This document shows positions 34,937 to 44,158 of a stretch of DNA of 64,000 bases, one piece after another. The notes beneath the pieces were generated by a model. That model was not told the origin of the DNA. It ran no database searches and saw nothing but the letters and a program-made list of their open reading frames with translations. This DNA comes from Treponema bryantii (lineage in GTDB: Bacteria; Spirochaetota; Spirochaetia; Treponematales; Treponemataceae): assembly GCF_036492245.1 (NCBI RefSeq), contig NZ_AP025286.1:2666001-2730000 (forward strand), written 5' to 3'. Position 1 is the first letter of the stretch, and every line of letters begins with the position of its first letter. Made by a program: the position numbers and the translations under genes.

Positions 34937-37378
34937 AGTCTTAGGCTCAAAACCTTCTGCATACACGGTGAGCTTTGACTCACCGTCTTTATAGCCCGAA
35001 CGCAAAACTGCACAGGCCTGGCCCCGGTAAGTTACAGAGGTCTCGTCTGTGTAGTTTTCGTCGGTTATCGGATTTCCGGAACCAAAGCCTGCAAGAGATG
35101 CAGGACCTTCTACTTTTGCAGTAAGTTTTATTGCTGCATCTGGCACAGTGCGGCCCTCTGAATCTACAATATCAATCATAACACAGGCAGCGTCGTGGCC
35201 ATCTGCCTTAAGTGATTTTTTTGCACAGGTCAATTTGATTTCTGCGCCCTGTCCCACGGTAGAAAGACTATCACGGCTAACTTCTTTGCCATCAACATAG
35301 CTCACAGCTTCTACCCTACCCGGCTCATAAACAGTTTCAAATTCCGCCATATTCGGCATAGGCGCCTCACAAGAAACTTTCCTTCTGCCGATAGATTTTC
35401 CGTTCACAAAAACTTCAACTTCCTGAGCCCGAGAGAAAACTGCAAGCTTTACAGGCTTCCCCTCAAAACCAGGGTAAGTCCATTTTTTCATAAACTGAGG
35501 AAAACCCCAGAAGGTCATCATTTCTACCTTGTCGTAAGCAGCAGGATCTCTTGAGTAGAGATATGTTTTTTCAGAACCCCAAACTACACTGCGGTATTCT
35601 CCCTGAGGAAGCAGGCGTCCTGTTATATCATAATCTGCATCTTCTGCTGTACGATATGGAAAATGAGAAGTCTGCTGAGGCATGATTTCCCAAGGCTTTT
35701 TATTTATAATCGGATCATCTTTATCTGCATAAAAAGATTTGCCAAGACCGGCTTCACCAAGATAGTCCCAGGCAGTCCATGTAAAGTCGCCTATTACATA
35801 AGGATGACTTTCGATAAAAGGCCAGCGGTAACCAATCTGATTTGGAAAATTTTCAGAACCAAGAATTACACGCTGAGGAAACATTTCATGATCTTTTTCG
35901 TATTGGTCTTCCATGTAATTGTAGCCAACGATATCAAGACCGTTTGTAAATGGCTCAGTTGCTTTTTCCCAGAGATTTTCATAAACACCGATATTTACAT
36001 TCTGTGCCAGATACTGTCCGCTGGCAAGCTTATCATCAAGGCCGCTCCACATAGAGCAGATTCCATTACTTACAGGTCTTGTTGGGTCCAGCTCTTTAAT
36101 AGCTCGGGCTAACTGAGTTGCACGGCTATAGCCCTTTGCAAGTCCTCCTCGTTCCGGTATTTCATTTCCTGTAGACCAGATGATTACAGCAGGGCTGCTT
36201 CGGTCACGCTTTACAAAAGCAGTTAAATCTTTTTTACAGTTTGCTTCAAAATACTGACTGTAGTCTCCGGCCCTTTTTCCTACCCACCAGGCATCAAAGG
36301 CTTCATCAAAAATATACATACCAAGTCTTTCGCAGGCTTCTACAAGAACAGAAGACGGCGGATTGTGAGCTGTTCTGATTGCATTAAAGCCCACTTCCTT
36401 AAGCTTACGGATTTTTCTGGCTTCTGCTTCATATAAAGAAACTGCACCCAAAAGACCGTTATCGTGATGCAGACAGCCTCCCTTAAGCTTTACGCTTTTC
36501 CCGTTTATCAAAAGGCCTCGCTCTGCATCTGCAGAAATTGTACGTACACCAAAAAGAAGTCCTGCTTCGTCAGCAGGAATATCATCCTTTTCCTCAAGGC
36601 AGGTGCGGTACTCCCCCTTACTTTTTACGGTGGCCTTTAGCTTATAAAGATTTGGATTATCACAATCCCATACTTTTGGATTTTTCAGATTTATTGAAAG
36701 ATATGCTTTTTCGCGGGAATTAGCAGCGACAAAAATCACAGACTTTGATAAGGCTGCAACAGTCTCTTCGCCATCAGGAATCAGTTCCGTGCAAACTTCC
36801 ACCAGTCTGTTTTCCTGTGTATCATTTACAACTTCAACTTGAGCTTTTACAAAAGCTGTGTCTCCGGAAACTTCGCTTGTATAAGCATAAATGCCATCAT
36901 CAGCAATATAAAGCAGAGGACTACGGCAAAGCATAACTCCCCGGTAAAGTCCAAGGCCTGTGTACCAGCGGGAATTACTTACCGAGCCGGAGTTTACATT
37001 CACGGTAATTCTGTTTTCTTCACCGTATGCAAGATAAGGAGTGATATCAACATAAAAAGGAGCATAACCGTAATTCTGGCCGGCAACCTTGCAGCCATTT
37101 ATATCAACGGTAGCATTCATCATTACGCCGTCAAACTTGAGTCCCAGCTTCTGTCCCTTCCATTCAGCGGGCACAAAAAGGAACTTTGTGTAATTACAGA
37201 TTCCGCCATTAAAAAAACCACTGTCACAGGCTGCATAACAATCTTTAGAAACTTCAGTTCCAATCATAGCGTCGTGGGGAAGATTAACCTGAAGGCCTTT
37301 GTCATTTTCCAGACTGCCAACAGAATCAAGATAGCCCCATCTGAAGGTCCAGTTTTCATCGAGAGATATTTTTTTCAT
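34922..37378 (-). CDS. GH2 beta-galactosidase-type glycoside hydrolase
   Basis: An 818-residue protein. It has an N-terminal GH2 sugar-binding domain (LPHDAMIG, SRWYTGLGLYRGV), immunoglobulin-like middle domain, and a TIM barrel with RTAHNPPSS. The acid/base Glu lies in IIWSTGNEIPE (about residue 406) and the nucleophile Glu in LGSENFPNQ (about 510). A DUF4982-like and a Big-like domain follow. It has no signal peptide, so it acts on imported sugars. The 3' end overlaps that of convergent cysK by 15 nt. It has its own operator at 37395-37408. Could also be a beta-glucuronidase or beta-mannosidase. Confidence 0.9.
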   Translation of the reverse strand: MKKISLDENWTFRWGYLDSVGSLENDKGLQVNLPHDAMIGTEVSKDCYAACDSGFFNGGICNYTKFLFVPAEWKGQKLGLKFDGVMMNATVDINGCKVAGQNYGYAPFYVDITPYLAYGEENRITVNVNSGSVSNSRWYTGLGLYRGVMLCRSPLLYIADDGIYAYTSEVSGDTAFVKAQVEVVNDTQENRLVEVCTELIPDGEETVAALSKSVIFVAANSREKAYLSINLKNPKVWDCDNPNLYKLKATVKSKGEYRTCLEEKDDIPADEAGLLFGVRTISADAERGLLINGKSVKLKGGCLHHDNGLLGAVSLYEAEARKIRKLKEVGFNAIRTAHNPPSSVLVEACERLGMYIFDEAFDAWWVGKRAGDYSQYFEANCKKDLTAFVKRDRSSPAVIIWSTGNEIPERGGLAKGYSRATQLARAIKELDPTRPVSNGICSMWSGLDDKLASGQYLAQNVNIGVYENLWEKATEPFTNGLDIVGYNYMEDQYEKDHEMFPQRVILGSENFPNQIGYRWPFIESHPYVIGDFTWTAWDYLGEAGLGKSFYADKDDPIINKKPWEIMPQQTSHFPYRTAEDADYDITGRLLPQGEYRSVVWGSEKTYLYSRDPAAYDKVEMMTFWGFPQFMKKWTYPGFEGKPVKLAVFSRAQEVEVFVNGKSIGRRKVSCEAPMPNMAEFETVYEPGRVEAVSYVDGKEVSRDSLSTVGQGAEIKLTCAKKSLKADGHDAACVMIDIVDSEGRTVPDAAIKLTAKVEGPASLAGFGSGNPITDENYTDETSVTYRGQACAVLRSGYKDGESKLTVYAEGFEPKTLFLE

Positions 37379-37394
37379 AAATGCTCCATTTTTA

Positions 37395-37408
37395 GTTAAA
37401 CGTTTAAC
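37395..37408. promoter_or_regulatory. LacI-type operator before the GH2 gene
   Basis: GTTAAACGTTTAAC is a perfect 14-bp palindrome with the central CG typical of LacI-family sites. It is downstream of a possible minus-strand promoter, TTGTAA-N17-TACAAT, so binding would repress the GH2 gene. No LacI regulator is encoded in the window. Confidence 0.6.
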
Positions 37409-37489
37409 CTTATTGTAATATGATTTTTGACAGATTACAACTAGATTTTGTAGATTGCCACTTCTGCAGCCCGCAATCCATTATGATTA

Positions 37490-37546
37490 TTGACAATTCA
37501 GATAACAAAATATAAACTAAATATTACCTAGTATTTTTATAGGTTA
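37490..37546 (+). promoter_or_regulatory. promoter plus sulphur-regulon palindrome upstream of LysR paralogue 2
   Basis: TTGACA (37490-37495) and a TATAAACT -10 region (37511-37518) are followed by TTACCTA-N9-TAGGTTA (37524-37546), a near-perfect dyad over the expected transcription start. Confidence 0.65.
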
Positions 37547-37576
37547 TTATAGCAAAAACAAATTTTCGGAGACAAT

Positions 37577-38506
37577 ATGACACTCCAGCAAATTCGATAC
37601 ATTATTGGCGTAGCAGAAGCAGGTTCTTTGAACAAGGCTTCTGAAAAGCTTTTTGTCTCCCAGCCTTCCCTCACCAGCTCGGTACACGATGCCGAAGGTG
37701 AGCTGGGGTTTGAAGTTTTTCACAGAACCTCACGCGGAGTAAAGGCTACTGAACGTGGAGCCGATTTTATCCGTGAAGCCAGAGATTTATACAAGCAGTA
37801 CGAAAATCTTATAAACAAATATTCCGCAGAAGGAAAAAAGGCTTTTGCTGTATCAACACTTTATTATGCCTTTGCCCGCACAGCTTTTGTAGAAATTGTA
37901 AAAGAGTTTTCACGAGATTCTTATGATTTTGCTTTTCGTGAAAAAAAAGCCTCTGGTGTAATTGCAGACGTTGCACTTGGAAAAAGCGAGCTTGGTATTT
38001 TGTATTTAAGTGATGCAAATCGGGAGTCCATTCAGAAAACGTTGAGAACAAACAATCTTGAGTTTCATCATCTTACAGAATGTAATGCTTTTGTTTACCT
38101 GCACAAAAATCATCCCCTTGCAAAAAAAGAAAGTATTTCACTGGAAGAACTTTCCGAATATCATTTTGTCACTTTTGATACAGATGATGTAAAATCCTTT
38201 TTTTCAGCTGAAGTAATTTCCCGCTTTGGACTGGACAAGGCGATCACCGTGGCAGATCGAGCAACTGAACTAAATCTTATGCAAACCTTAAACGGCTACA
38301 CCTTTTTATCTGGAGTTTTTGGAGAGGATGGAAATGAAGACGATGATAATTTTGTTTTAATTCCCTTACAAAATCACGATGAAAAAATCAGCCACAGTTT
38401 TGAGCTGGGCTACATCACAAAAAAAGTTGCCCGCATGGATAACATCAGCCTCACTTACATTGATGTGATTCGACGCATTTTGCACATAGCCGGTTTTACC
38501 TGCTAA
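37577..38506 (+). CDS. LysR-family transcriptional regulator (paralogue 2)
   Basis: A 309-residue LysR protein. The HTH is seen in TLQQIRYIIGVAEAGSLNKASE and VSQPSLTSSVHDAEGELG; the effector domain follows residue 90. It is a paralogue of the LysR at 25151-26050, with matching features along the whole length. It is encoded behind a copy of the ACCTA-N9-TAGGT palindrome, so it belongs to the same regulon. It probably controls the genes around it (38599-40327 or a nitrogenase-like operon). The effector is unknown. Confidence 0.9.
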   Translation: MTLQQIRYIIGVAEAGSLNKASEKLFVSQPSLTSSVHDAEGELGFEVFHRTSRGVKATERGADFIREARDLYKQYENLINKYSAEGKKAFAVSTLYYAFARTAFVEIVKEFSRDSYDFAFREKKASGVIADVALGKSELGILYLSDANRESIQKTLRTNNLEFHHLTECNAFVYLHKNHPLAKKESISLEELSEYHFVTFDTDDVKSFFSAEVISRFGLDKAITVADRATELNLMQTLNGYTFLSGVFGEDGNEDDDNFVLIPLQNHDEKISHSFELGYITKKVARMDNISLTYIDVIRRILHIAGFTC

Positions 38507-38553
38507 ATACAGGTTAGTTTTATGAATACTGGTGTTAACAAAAAATTAACCTT

Positions 38554-38576
38554 TTACCTAGTAACCATGTATGTAA
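38554..38576. promoter_or_regulatory. sulphur-regulon palindrome before the 38599 operon
   Basis: TTACCTA-N9-TATGTAA differs from a full dyad at one position (T for G in the right arm). A -10-like TATAGT follows at 38585-38590, only 8 nt before the start at 38599. Confidence 0.5.
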
Positions 38577-38598
38577 ATGTATGTTATAGTAGTGTCTT

Positions 38599-39864
38599 AT
38601 GAATAAACACTATTATGTAAAAATAGCCGGGATTTACTGTGCACATTGCAGAACAGTAATTTCTTCTTTTATTAAAAAAGCAGACTTAGACGCAGATATA
38701 AAAATATCCGGGAACATTGCAAAAATAAAATCAGACAAGCTTAGCGATACAGAAATTATTCAGGCAGTTACGCAGGCAGGCTATACGACAAAAAGCAAAT
38801 GGATTTGCAGTAGCTTTAACAAATGGAAGTTTTTTCAAATCCTTGAATTTGCAGGCTTTGCGCTATTAATTTTTCTTTTGCGTTTAATCTTAAAATCTCT
38901 TTTGGGTTATGACATTCTGAATGTGATTCCCGTAATTGATACAAAGCTTACTTTTGCAGGACTTTTGCTTGCAGGCTTTTTAACAAGCTTTCACTGTATT
39001 GGAATGTGCGGAGCAATCAATCTTGCAGTTTCTAAAAACAGCAGAAAATCTCTTTTATATAATGGCGGAAGAATTTTCTGTTATACAGCAATTGGATTTT
39101 TTGCAGGACTTTTCGGAAAGACAATTTCGATAAATCAAAGCCTTTTATGTGTGATTATTCTGCTACTAAGCCTTTTTATGATTTTTCTTGGCTTTTCAAT
39201 GGCAGGCTTCTTTTCTGTAAATTTTAATCATTTTTCTCTGCCGTCAAAACTAAAAACTTCAAGCGTTTTTTTGACCGGATTTTTGAATGGCTTTATGCCC
39301 TGCACCCCTTTAATCACAATGCAGCTATACGCTGTTTCTACTGCAAGTCCCTTTAAGGGGGCCTTTGCCATGCTACTGTTCGGACTGGGAACCCTTCCTT
39401 TAATGCTTGGCTTTTCATTTGTTCAGAATTTTCTTGGCGGCAAAAAAGCTCTGCTTCAAAAAATACTTGCCGTTTTTATTCTGCTTATGGGGCTTGCCAT
39501 GTTCCTTCGCGGGCTTACGGGCCTTGGAATCAATACAGGCTCTACAGATTCAAATCTAAAAAAATGGAAGACAGCCCAGATTAATTCAGAAAAAACAGAG
39601 CAAAAAATAGAAATCAACCTTTCTTATGATGGTTATGAAGATTTTGCAGTCCAGGAAGGAATCCCTGTAACTTTGATAATTAATGCAGAAGAAGACTATA
39701 TTACGGGCTGCAACAACAGAGTTATCAGTAATGATTTTGATTTCGACGTAACACTTGTACCCGGAAAGAACGAAATCTGTTTTCTACCAGATAAAAATGG
39801 AACTTTCATATACAGCTGCTGGATGTATATGTTAAAAAATAAAATTTATGTTTATGAGGAATAA
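38599..39864 (+). CDS. HMA-TauE/UreH-like-cupredoxin membrane protein
   Basis: A 421-residue three-part protein. Residues 1-65 form a heavy-metal-associated domain with metal-binding GIYCAHCRTV. Residues ~85-315 are a UreH_2/COG2836-type membrane domain with TSFHCIGMCGAIN and GFLNGFMPCTPLITM. The end (about 335-421) resembles a cupredoxin-like domain, with Cys in ITGCNN and YSCWMYM. Such proteins are linked to copper or other soft-metal handling, and the family name refers to sulphite export. It lies under the sulphur palindrome with a DUF2318 gene, so it may move a thiophilic metal or sulphur compound. Confidence 0.75.
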   Translation: MNKHYYVKIAGIYCAHCRTVISSFIKKADLDADIKISGNIAKIKSDKLSDTEIIQAVTQAGYTTKSKWICSSFNKWKFFQILEFAGFALLIFLLRLILKSLLGYDILNVIPVIDTKLTFAGLLLAGFLTSFHCIGMCGAINLAVSKNSRKSLLYNGGRIFCYTAIGFFAGLFGKTISINQSLLCVIILLLSLFMIFLGFSMAGFFSVNFNHFSLPSKLKTSSVFLTGFLNGFMPCTPLITMQLYAVSTASPFKGAFAMLLFGLGTLPLMLGFSFVQNFLGGKKALLQKILAVFILLMGLAMFLRGLTGLGINTGSTDSNLKKWKTAQINSEKTEQKIEINLSYDGYEDFAVQEGIPVTLIINAEEDYITGCNNRVISNDFDFDVTLVPGKNEICFLPDKNGTFIYSCWMYMLKNKIYVYEE

Positions 39865-39865
39865 T

Positions 39866-40327
39866 ATGAAAAAATTACTTTTAATCACAATGCTTTTTGC
39901 TTTAATTTCTACTTTTGCTTTTGCCGCTAAAAAGTCAAAGTATATTACGCCAGTCCCAAAAAACGGACAGATTACTATAAAAAAATCTCAACTCTCAAAG
40001 GATGCTACCTATATCAATTATAAGGCTGGTGATATTACAGTTCAGCTGATTGCAGTAATCGCTGATGATAACACCTACAGACTTTCTTTTAATACCTGTC
40101 AGAACTGTAATCCATCTCCTAAGGCATTTTTTTCACAAAAAGGAAAAAATCTTGTCTGCCAGAACTGCGGAAACCTCTTTACCATGAATGATGTAGGAGC
40201 GGCTTCTTACGGCTGTAATCCGGCAAGAATTCCTTTTACTCAGACAGATTCTGAACTTATCGTTTCAACAGAGATTCTGAAACAGGTAGCTCCAGCTTTT
40301 AAGAACTGGCAGGGACCTGTAAATTAA
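39866..40327 (+). CDS. DUF2318-type exported Cys-rich protein
   Basis: A 153-residue protein with a signal peptide (LLLITMLFALISTFAFA). Two CxxC pairs (NTCQNCNP and VCQNCGNLF) and a final SYGCNPARIP match the metal-binding C-terminal domain of DUF2318 proteins. ATG 39866 is chosen because GAGGA precedes it; it lies 1 nt after the stop of the HMA-TauE gene. It is likely a periplasmic metal- or cluster-binding partner of that transporter. Confidence 0.75.
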   Translation: MKKLLLITMLFALISTFAFAAKKSKYITPVPKNGQITIKKSQLSKDATYINYKAGDITVQLIAVIADDNTYRLSFNTCQNCNPSPKAFFSQKGKNLVCQNCGNLFTMNDVGAASYGCNPARIPFTQTDSELIVSTEILKQVAPAFKNWQGPVN

Positions 40328-40962
40328 TTCACAGGAACAAATCTTCTGATGCGATGAGTTACACCCAGTCTTTCGCATAGACGGCTGCACTCCTCTTCAT
40401 CTTCTTTTGAGATCGTTGTTTCAACCGTAGTCAGCACAACCTTAGGAACAAAGTTTTTTGCCTGCTCTGCAAAAGCCAGCATTGCAGGAAAAGCTTTTCC
40501 CTTAAATACCGGACGAACAGTTTTTTCGTAGATTTCTGGATTACTTGAATTCAGGCTTATGGAAAGAGCATCTATTTTCCCGGCCAGAAGAGGAGCAACA
40601 GGCTTTTTGTTTATTAAATCAGCAAGTCCGTTTGTATTAATGCGTACCGGCAGAGAATAATTTGCCTTCAAAAAAGCAGCTACTTCAAGAAGCACATCCA
40701 GAGCCTCTGTCGGTTCACCGTAACCACAGAAAACAAATTCTTTGTAGTTTTTGAAACGTTCAAGTTTTGCCTCTTCTTTTATGGCAGCAATCACTTCGGC
40801 CGCCGTAGGTTCATGCTCAAGCCAGAGGGTATCTACATTATCAAACTCTGCCCCGCTTACTTTCTGACGGATGCAAAAAATGCATGCACAAGGGCAGCGA
40901 TTTGTAAGATTTATATAAAGGCCATTGTATTCGGGGTAGATGATTGTCATTGATTTTTTCAT
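40324..40962 (-). CDS. TatD-linked-type radical SAM protein
   Basis: A 212-residue protein with the radical SAM motif TNRCPCACIFCIRQ (CxxxCxxC), VFCGYGEPTEAL (GxGEP) and INTNGLADL, LSISLNSSNPEIY. This matches the family named for its association with TatD genes. ATG 40962 is chosen because TTGACA (40998-40993), 17 bp and AATAAT (40975-40970) form a promoter ending 7 nt before it; no Shine-Dalgarno is seen. The TatD gene of the window is 40 kb away. Function unknown. Confidence 0.75.
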   Translation of the reverse strand: MKKSMTIIYPEYNGLYINLTNRCPCACIFCIRQKVSGAEFDNVDTLWLEHEPTAAEVIAAIKEEAKLERFKNYKEFVFCGYGEPTEALDVLLEVAAFLKANYSLPVRINTNGLADLINKKPVAPLLAGKIDALSISLNSSNPEIYEKTVRPVFKGKAFPAMLAFAEQAKNFVPKVVLTTVETTISKEDEEECSRLCERLGVTHRIRRFVPVN

Positions 40963-41062
40963 AAGAGTGATTATTCTACAAGATTTATGAACTGTCAATT
41001 ATTAAAAAAATCTATAACTAATATATAAAACTACTATTAGTCAAAGATTAGAAAATTATATA

Positions 41063-41085
41063 TAACCTAGTACAACGGTAGGAAA
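41063..41085. promoter_or_regulatory. sulphur-regulon palindrome before the amino-acid ABC / pair 2 operon
   Basis: TAACCTA-N9-TAGGAAA. Its left arm overlaps a TATAAC -10 box (41061-41066) that is 17 bp from TAGTCA (41038-41043). Repression by occlusion of the promoter is likely. Confidence 0.65.
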
Positions 41086-41109
41086 TAAAAAAACTTACCA
41101 GGAGGTTAT

Positions 41110-41934
41110 ATGAAAAAGAGTTTTTTAAAATCGGTTGCAGTTATTCTTGTTGCAAGTTTCATTGCATCAGGAGCCTTTGCTGCTTCTAAAAAAGAAAAAA
41201 AGAGCAAAACAAAAGTACAGACAATTCTTGTTGGCACAGGTTCCAGTGCGCCTCTTTACTGTTATCTTGATGACAAGGGAGAACTTGCAGGCTTTGAAAT
41301 TGATGTAATCAAGGCCATTGATGAACTTCTTCCACAGTATAAATTCGAATTCCAGATTTTTGATTTCAAAAATATTCTTCTTGCCCTAGCAGCTGGAAAA
41401 ATTGATATTGGTGCTCACATGTATGAATCTAATCCTGAGCGTCGTAAGAATTATCTTTTTACAGAATATGGCTACAATGATTTTTCAAAATATATTGTAG
41501 TTCTAAAAGAGAATACAGAAGTAAAATCTCTCAAGGATTTAGTTGGTAAAACAGCACAGGCTTCTACAGGAAGTGCAACAGGAGCAATTCTTCAGCACTG
41601 GAATGAAGATCATCCAAACGAACAGATTAATGCCGTTCTTACAAGCACACTTACAAACGAGCAGATTGTTGCTTCAATGAAGAATGGTACTTATGATGCT
41701 TTCTTCTCTAACATTCCAAGCTTCAATCAGCTTCAAAAAGAGTACGGCGGAATTTTCCGTCTTGTAGAAGAACCTATTTCAACATCAGCTTCTTACTTCA
41801 TTTTCAATCTTGATAATCCAACTCTTAAAGCTGATGTTGATGTAGCCCTTAAACAGCTTATTGATTCTGGTGAGCTCTCAAAACTCGCAATCAAAAATCT
41901 TGGCTCTGATACAACAAAAAATATCAATAAATAA
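41110..41934 (+). CDS. amino-acid ABC transporter substrate-binding protein (family 3)
   Basis: A 274-residue periplasmic protein with a signal peptide (VAVILVASFIASGAFAAS) and the family-3 fold: APLYCYLDDKGELAGFEIDVIKAIDE, then KIDIGAHMYESNPERRKNYLFTE and GKTAQASTGSATGAI. It has no lipobox Cys. It binds a polar amino acid. Its place in front of a nitrogenase-like pair and behind the sulphur palindrome suggests cystine or another S-amino acid. The start follows CCAGGAGGTTAT. Confidence 0.88.
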   Translation: MKKSFLKSVAVILVASFIASGAFAASKKEKKSKTKVQTILVGTGSSAPLYCYLDDKGELAGFEIDVIKAIDELLPQYKFEFQIFDFKNILLALAAGKIDIGAHMYESNPERRKNYLFTEYGYNDFSKYIVVLKENTEVKSLKDLVGKTAQASTGSATGAILQHWNEDHPNEQINAVLTSTLTNEQIVASMKNGTYDAFFSNIPSFNQLQKEYGGIFRLVEEPISTSASYFIFNLDNPTLKADVDVALKQLIDSGELSKLAIKNLGSDTTKNINK

Positions 41935-41964
41935 AAGTTTATAAAAAAAAGTCTGGAGGTAAAA

Positions 41965-42675
41965 ATGGCAGATTTGTTTTCATGGCAGCGAGTTGTTAAA
42001 AATTTTCCAATATTGATTACAAAGCTGCCGGTTACCTTTGAAATTGTTGCAGTCGCATTTTCCCTGGGATTCATACTTGCACTTCTGATTGCAACAACAC
42101 GAATTAAAAAAGTTCCGCTTCTGAACCAGATTCTTACAGTTTTTATTTCTTTCGAAAGAGGCACTCCTCTCCTGGTTCAGATGCTTGTAGTTTATTATGC
42201 ATTTCCTATTGTCCTTTATAAAGCTTTTGGAATTGATTCACGACGATGGGAAAAAATTATCTTTGTTGATTTAGCCTTGATTTTAAATCAGGGAGTTTTC
42301 CTTGGAGAAATATTTAGAGGCGCAATTCTTGCAGTTCCAAAAGGACAAAAGGAAGCAGCCCTTGCCTGTGGTATTTCAGATTTTAAGGCCTTTATAAAAA
42401 TCATTCTTCCACAGGCAATAAGAATAGCCCTTCCTTCAACAGGGCTCACTTTGATAGGGCTTTTTCAGGAAACATCTTTAGTTTACATGCTTGGTGTAAT
42501 GGACATCATGGGCCGTGCAAGTGCACTTGGTGCAACCAGCGGTCACAATCTGGAAAGCTATCTGATTATTGCACTTATCTTTGTACTTATTAATTTTGGA
42601 CTTACAGCCATTACAACAAAAATTGATAAAAACCTTACTTACGGTACTAAAAACCTAACCGGGAGGGCAGCATGA
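41965..42675 (+). CDS. amino-acid ABC transporter permease 1
   Basis: A 236-residue HisM-type permease with about five membrane spans and the ATPase-contacting EAA loop, visible as KGQKEAALACGISDFKAFIKIILPQAIRIALP. It overlaps the second permease by 4 nt (ATGA) and probably forms a heterodimer with it. Confidence 0.9.
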   Translation: MADLFSWQRVVKNFPILITKLPVTFEIVAVAFSLGFILALLIATTRIKKVPLLNQILTVFISFERGTPLLVQMLVVYYAFPIVLYKAFGIDSRRWEKIIFVDLALILNQGVFLGEIFRGAILAVPKGQKEAALACGISDFKAFIKIILPQAIRIALPSTGLTLIGLFQETSLVYMLGVMDIMGRASALGATSGHNLESYLIIALIFVLINFGLTAITTKIDKNLTYGTKNLTGRAA

Positions 42676-43334
42676 AATTCAGTCTTGAATATTTATGGAA
42701 GTGTATTCTTTCGGGCATAATTTATATTCCAGTTACACTCAAACTTGCATTGATTCCCCTTGCCCTTGCAATTGTTTTTGGAACACTGATTGCTCTGGCC
42801 CGCATTTTTAAGGTTCCGGTTGTAGAAAAGTTCTTTAAGATTTTTGTTGCAATATATTCGGGAATTCCAGGTGTTGTGACAATGCTGATTTTTCATTTAA
42901 TTTACCTGAGTCTTTTTAAACCGGCTAAAAATGGAATAATGCTTCTCGCCTACTTCACCTTTACTTTAGGAAGAACAATTGTTGTCAGCGAATCTGTTAG
43001 AGGTGCCTTTCTTTCTATTCCAAAAGGACAGTATGAAGCATCTTATGCCTGCGGTCTTTCTACTTTTCAAACACTAAAAAAAATCATTATCCCGCAGGTG
43101 ATTCCGGTTGCACTTCCGGCACTTACAAACAATACTCTTGGTTCAATTAAGAACACTTCAATCGTTCTGGTTCTTGGAATTGTTGATGTTTTGAATGGAG
43201 CTACGATTCCCTGTGCAGACACATACAGCTATGTAGAAGGTTATGTAGCAGCCGCAATTATCTATTGGGTAATTAATGCCATTGTAGAGTTTTTCCTTGT
43301 TCATCTGGAAAAACATCTTTCTAAAAAAAAATAG
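42672..43334 (+). CDS. amino-acid ABC transporter permease 2
   Basis: A 220-residue HisM-type permease with about five membrane spans and an EAA loop (PKGQYEASYACGLSTFQTLKKIIIPQ). It is coupled to permease 1 by a 4-nt overlap and followed 12 nt later by the ATPase gene. Confidence 0.9.
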   Translation: MKFSLEYLWKCILSGIIYIPVTLKLALIPLALAIVFGTLIALARIFKVPVVEKFFKIFVAIYSGIPGVVTMLIFHLIYLSLFKPAKNGIMLLAYFTFTLGRTIVVSESVRGAFLSIPKGQYEASYACGLSTFQTLKKIIIPQVIPVALPALTNNTLGSIKNTSIVLVLGIVDVLNGATIPCADTYSYVEGYVAAAIIYWVINAIVEFFLVHLEKHLSKKK

Positions 43335-43346
43335 GGGATATTAAAA

Positions 43347-44099
43347 ATGATTAAAATAGAGCACGTAAAAAAATCTTTTGGACATCTTGATGTTCTTCAT
43401 GATGTTTCGCTGACAGTTGATGACGGTAGCGTTGTTGTAATTCTTGGTCCAAGCGGAAGCGGTAAAACTACCCTGCTCCGTTCAATTAATTTTCTGGAAC
43501 GGGCTGACAAAGGTAAACTAACCATCGGTAGTTCGTCAGTAGATTTACATTCTGCAAAGAAAAAAGAAGTACTGGAAATCAGAAGAAAGACCTCAATGGT
43601 TTTTCAAAATTATAATCTCTTTGCAAATAAGACTGCTCTTGAAAATATTGTCGAAGCACTTGTTACTGGTCATGGAATTCCAAGAGCACAGGCTGTAGAA
43701 CGGGCTAAAGAAGAACTTCGCAAAGTTGGTCTTAGTGACAAAGAAAATTATTACCCAAGCCAGCTTTCGGGCGGTCAGCAGCAGCGTGTAGGAATTGCCC
43801 GTGCCGTTGCCCTTGATGCAGAAGTTATTTTATTTGATGAACCAACCAGCGCACTAGACCCGGAGCTTGTAGGTGAAACGCTTGCGCTGATTAAACAGGT
43901 CGCAAAAGACGGACACACTATGATTGTTGTAACTCACGAAATGTCTTTTGCAGAAGATGTTGCAGATAAAGTTGTATTTATGGATGGCGGATATATCGTT
44001 GAAGAAGGCAGCCCTCAGGATATTTTCTATCATCCAAAAGAAGAACGAACCAGACAGTTTTTACGCCGTATAATACCTGTCGGAGAGTATGTCATTTAA
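43347..44099 (+). CDS. amino-acid ABC transporter ATPase
   Basis: A 250-residue GlnQ/TcyC-type ATPase: Walker [15 protein letters not shown], signature [16 protein letters not shown], Walker [14 protein letters not shown] and H-loop [12 protein letters not shown]. It completes the importer encoded just upstream. The following nitrogenase-like pair 2 starts 59 nt later in the same direction, with no terminator seen between. Confidence 0.92.
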   Translation: MIKIEHVKKSFGHLDVLHDVSLTVDDGSVVVILGPSGSGKTTLLRSINFLERADKGKLTIGSSSVDLHSAKKKEVLEIRRKTSMVFQNYNLFANKTALENIVEALVTGHGIPRAQAVERAKEELRKVGLSDKENYYPSQLSGGQQQRVGIARAVALDAEVILFDEPTSALDPELVGETLALIKQVAKDGHTMIVVTHEMSFAEDVADKVVFMDGGYIVEEGSPQDIFYHPKEERTRQFLRRIIPVGEYVI

Positions 44100-44158
44100 A
44101 AAAGTTTTCTTTGTTTAAACAATTACAAAAAAAGTGAAAAAGAAAATCAGGAGATTTT

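Noticed and set aside
41793-42164. Open minus-strand frame spanning the gap between the amino-acid binding protein and its permease
   Set aside because: It covers the ends of two clear genes and shows no domain pattern or binding site.
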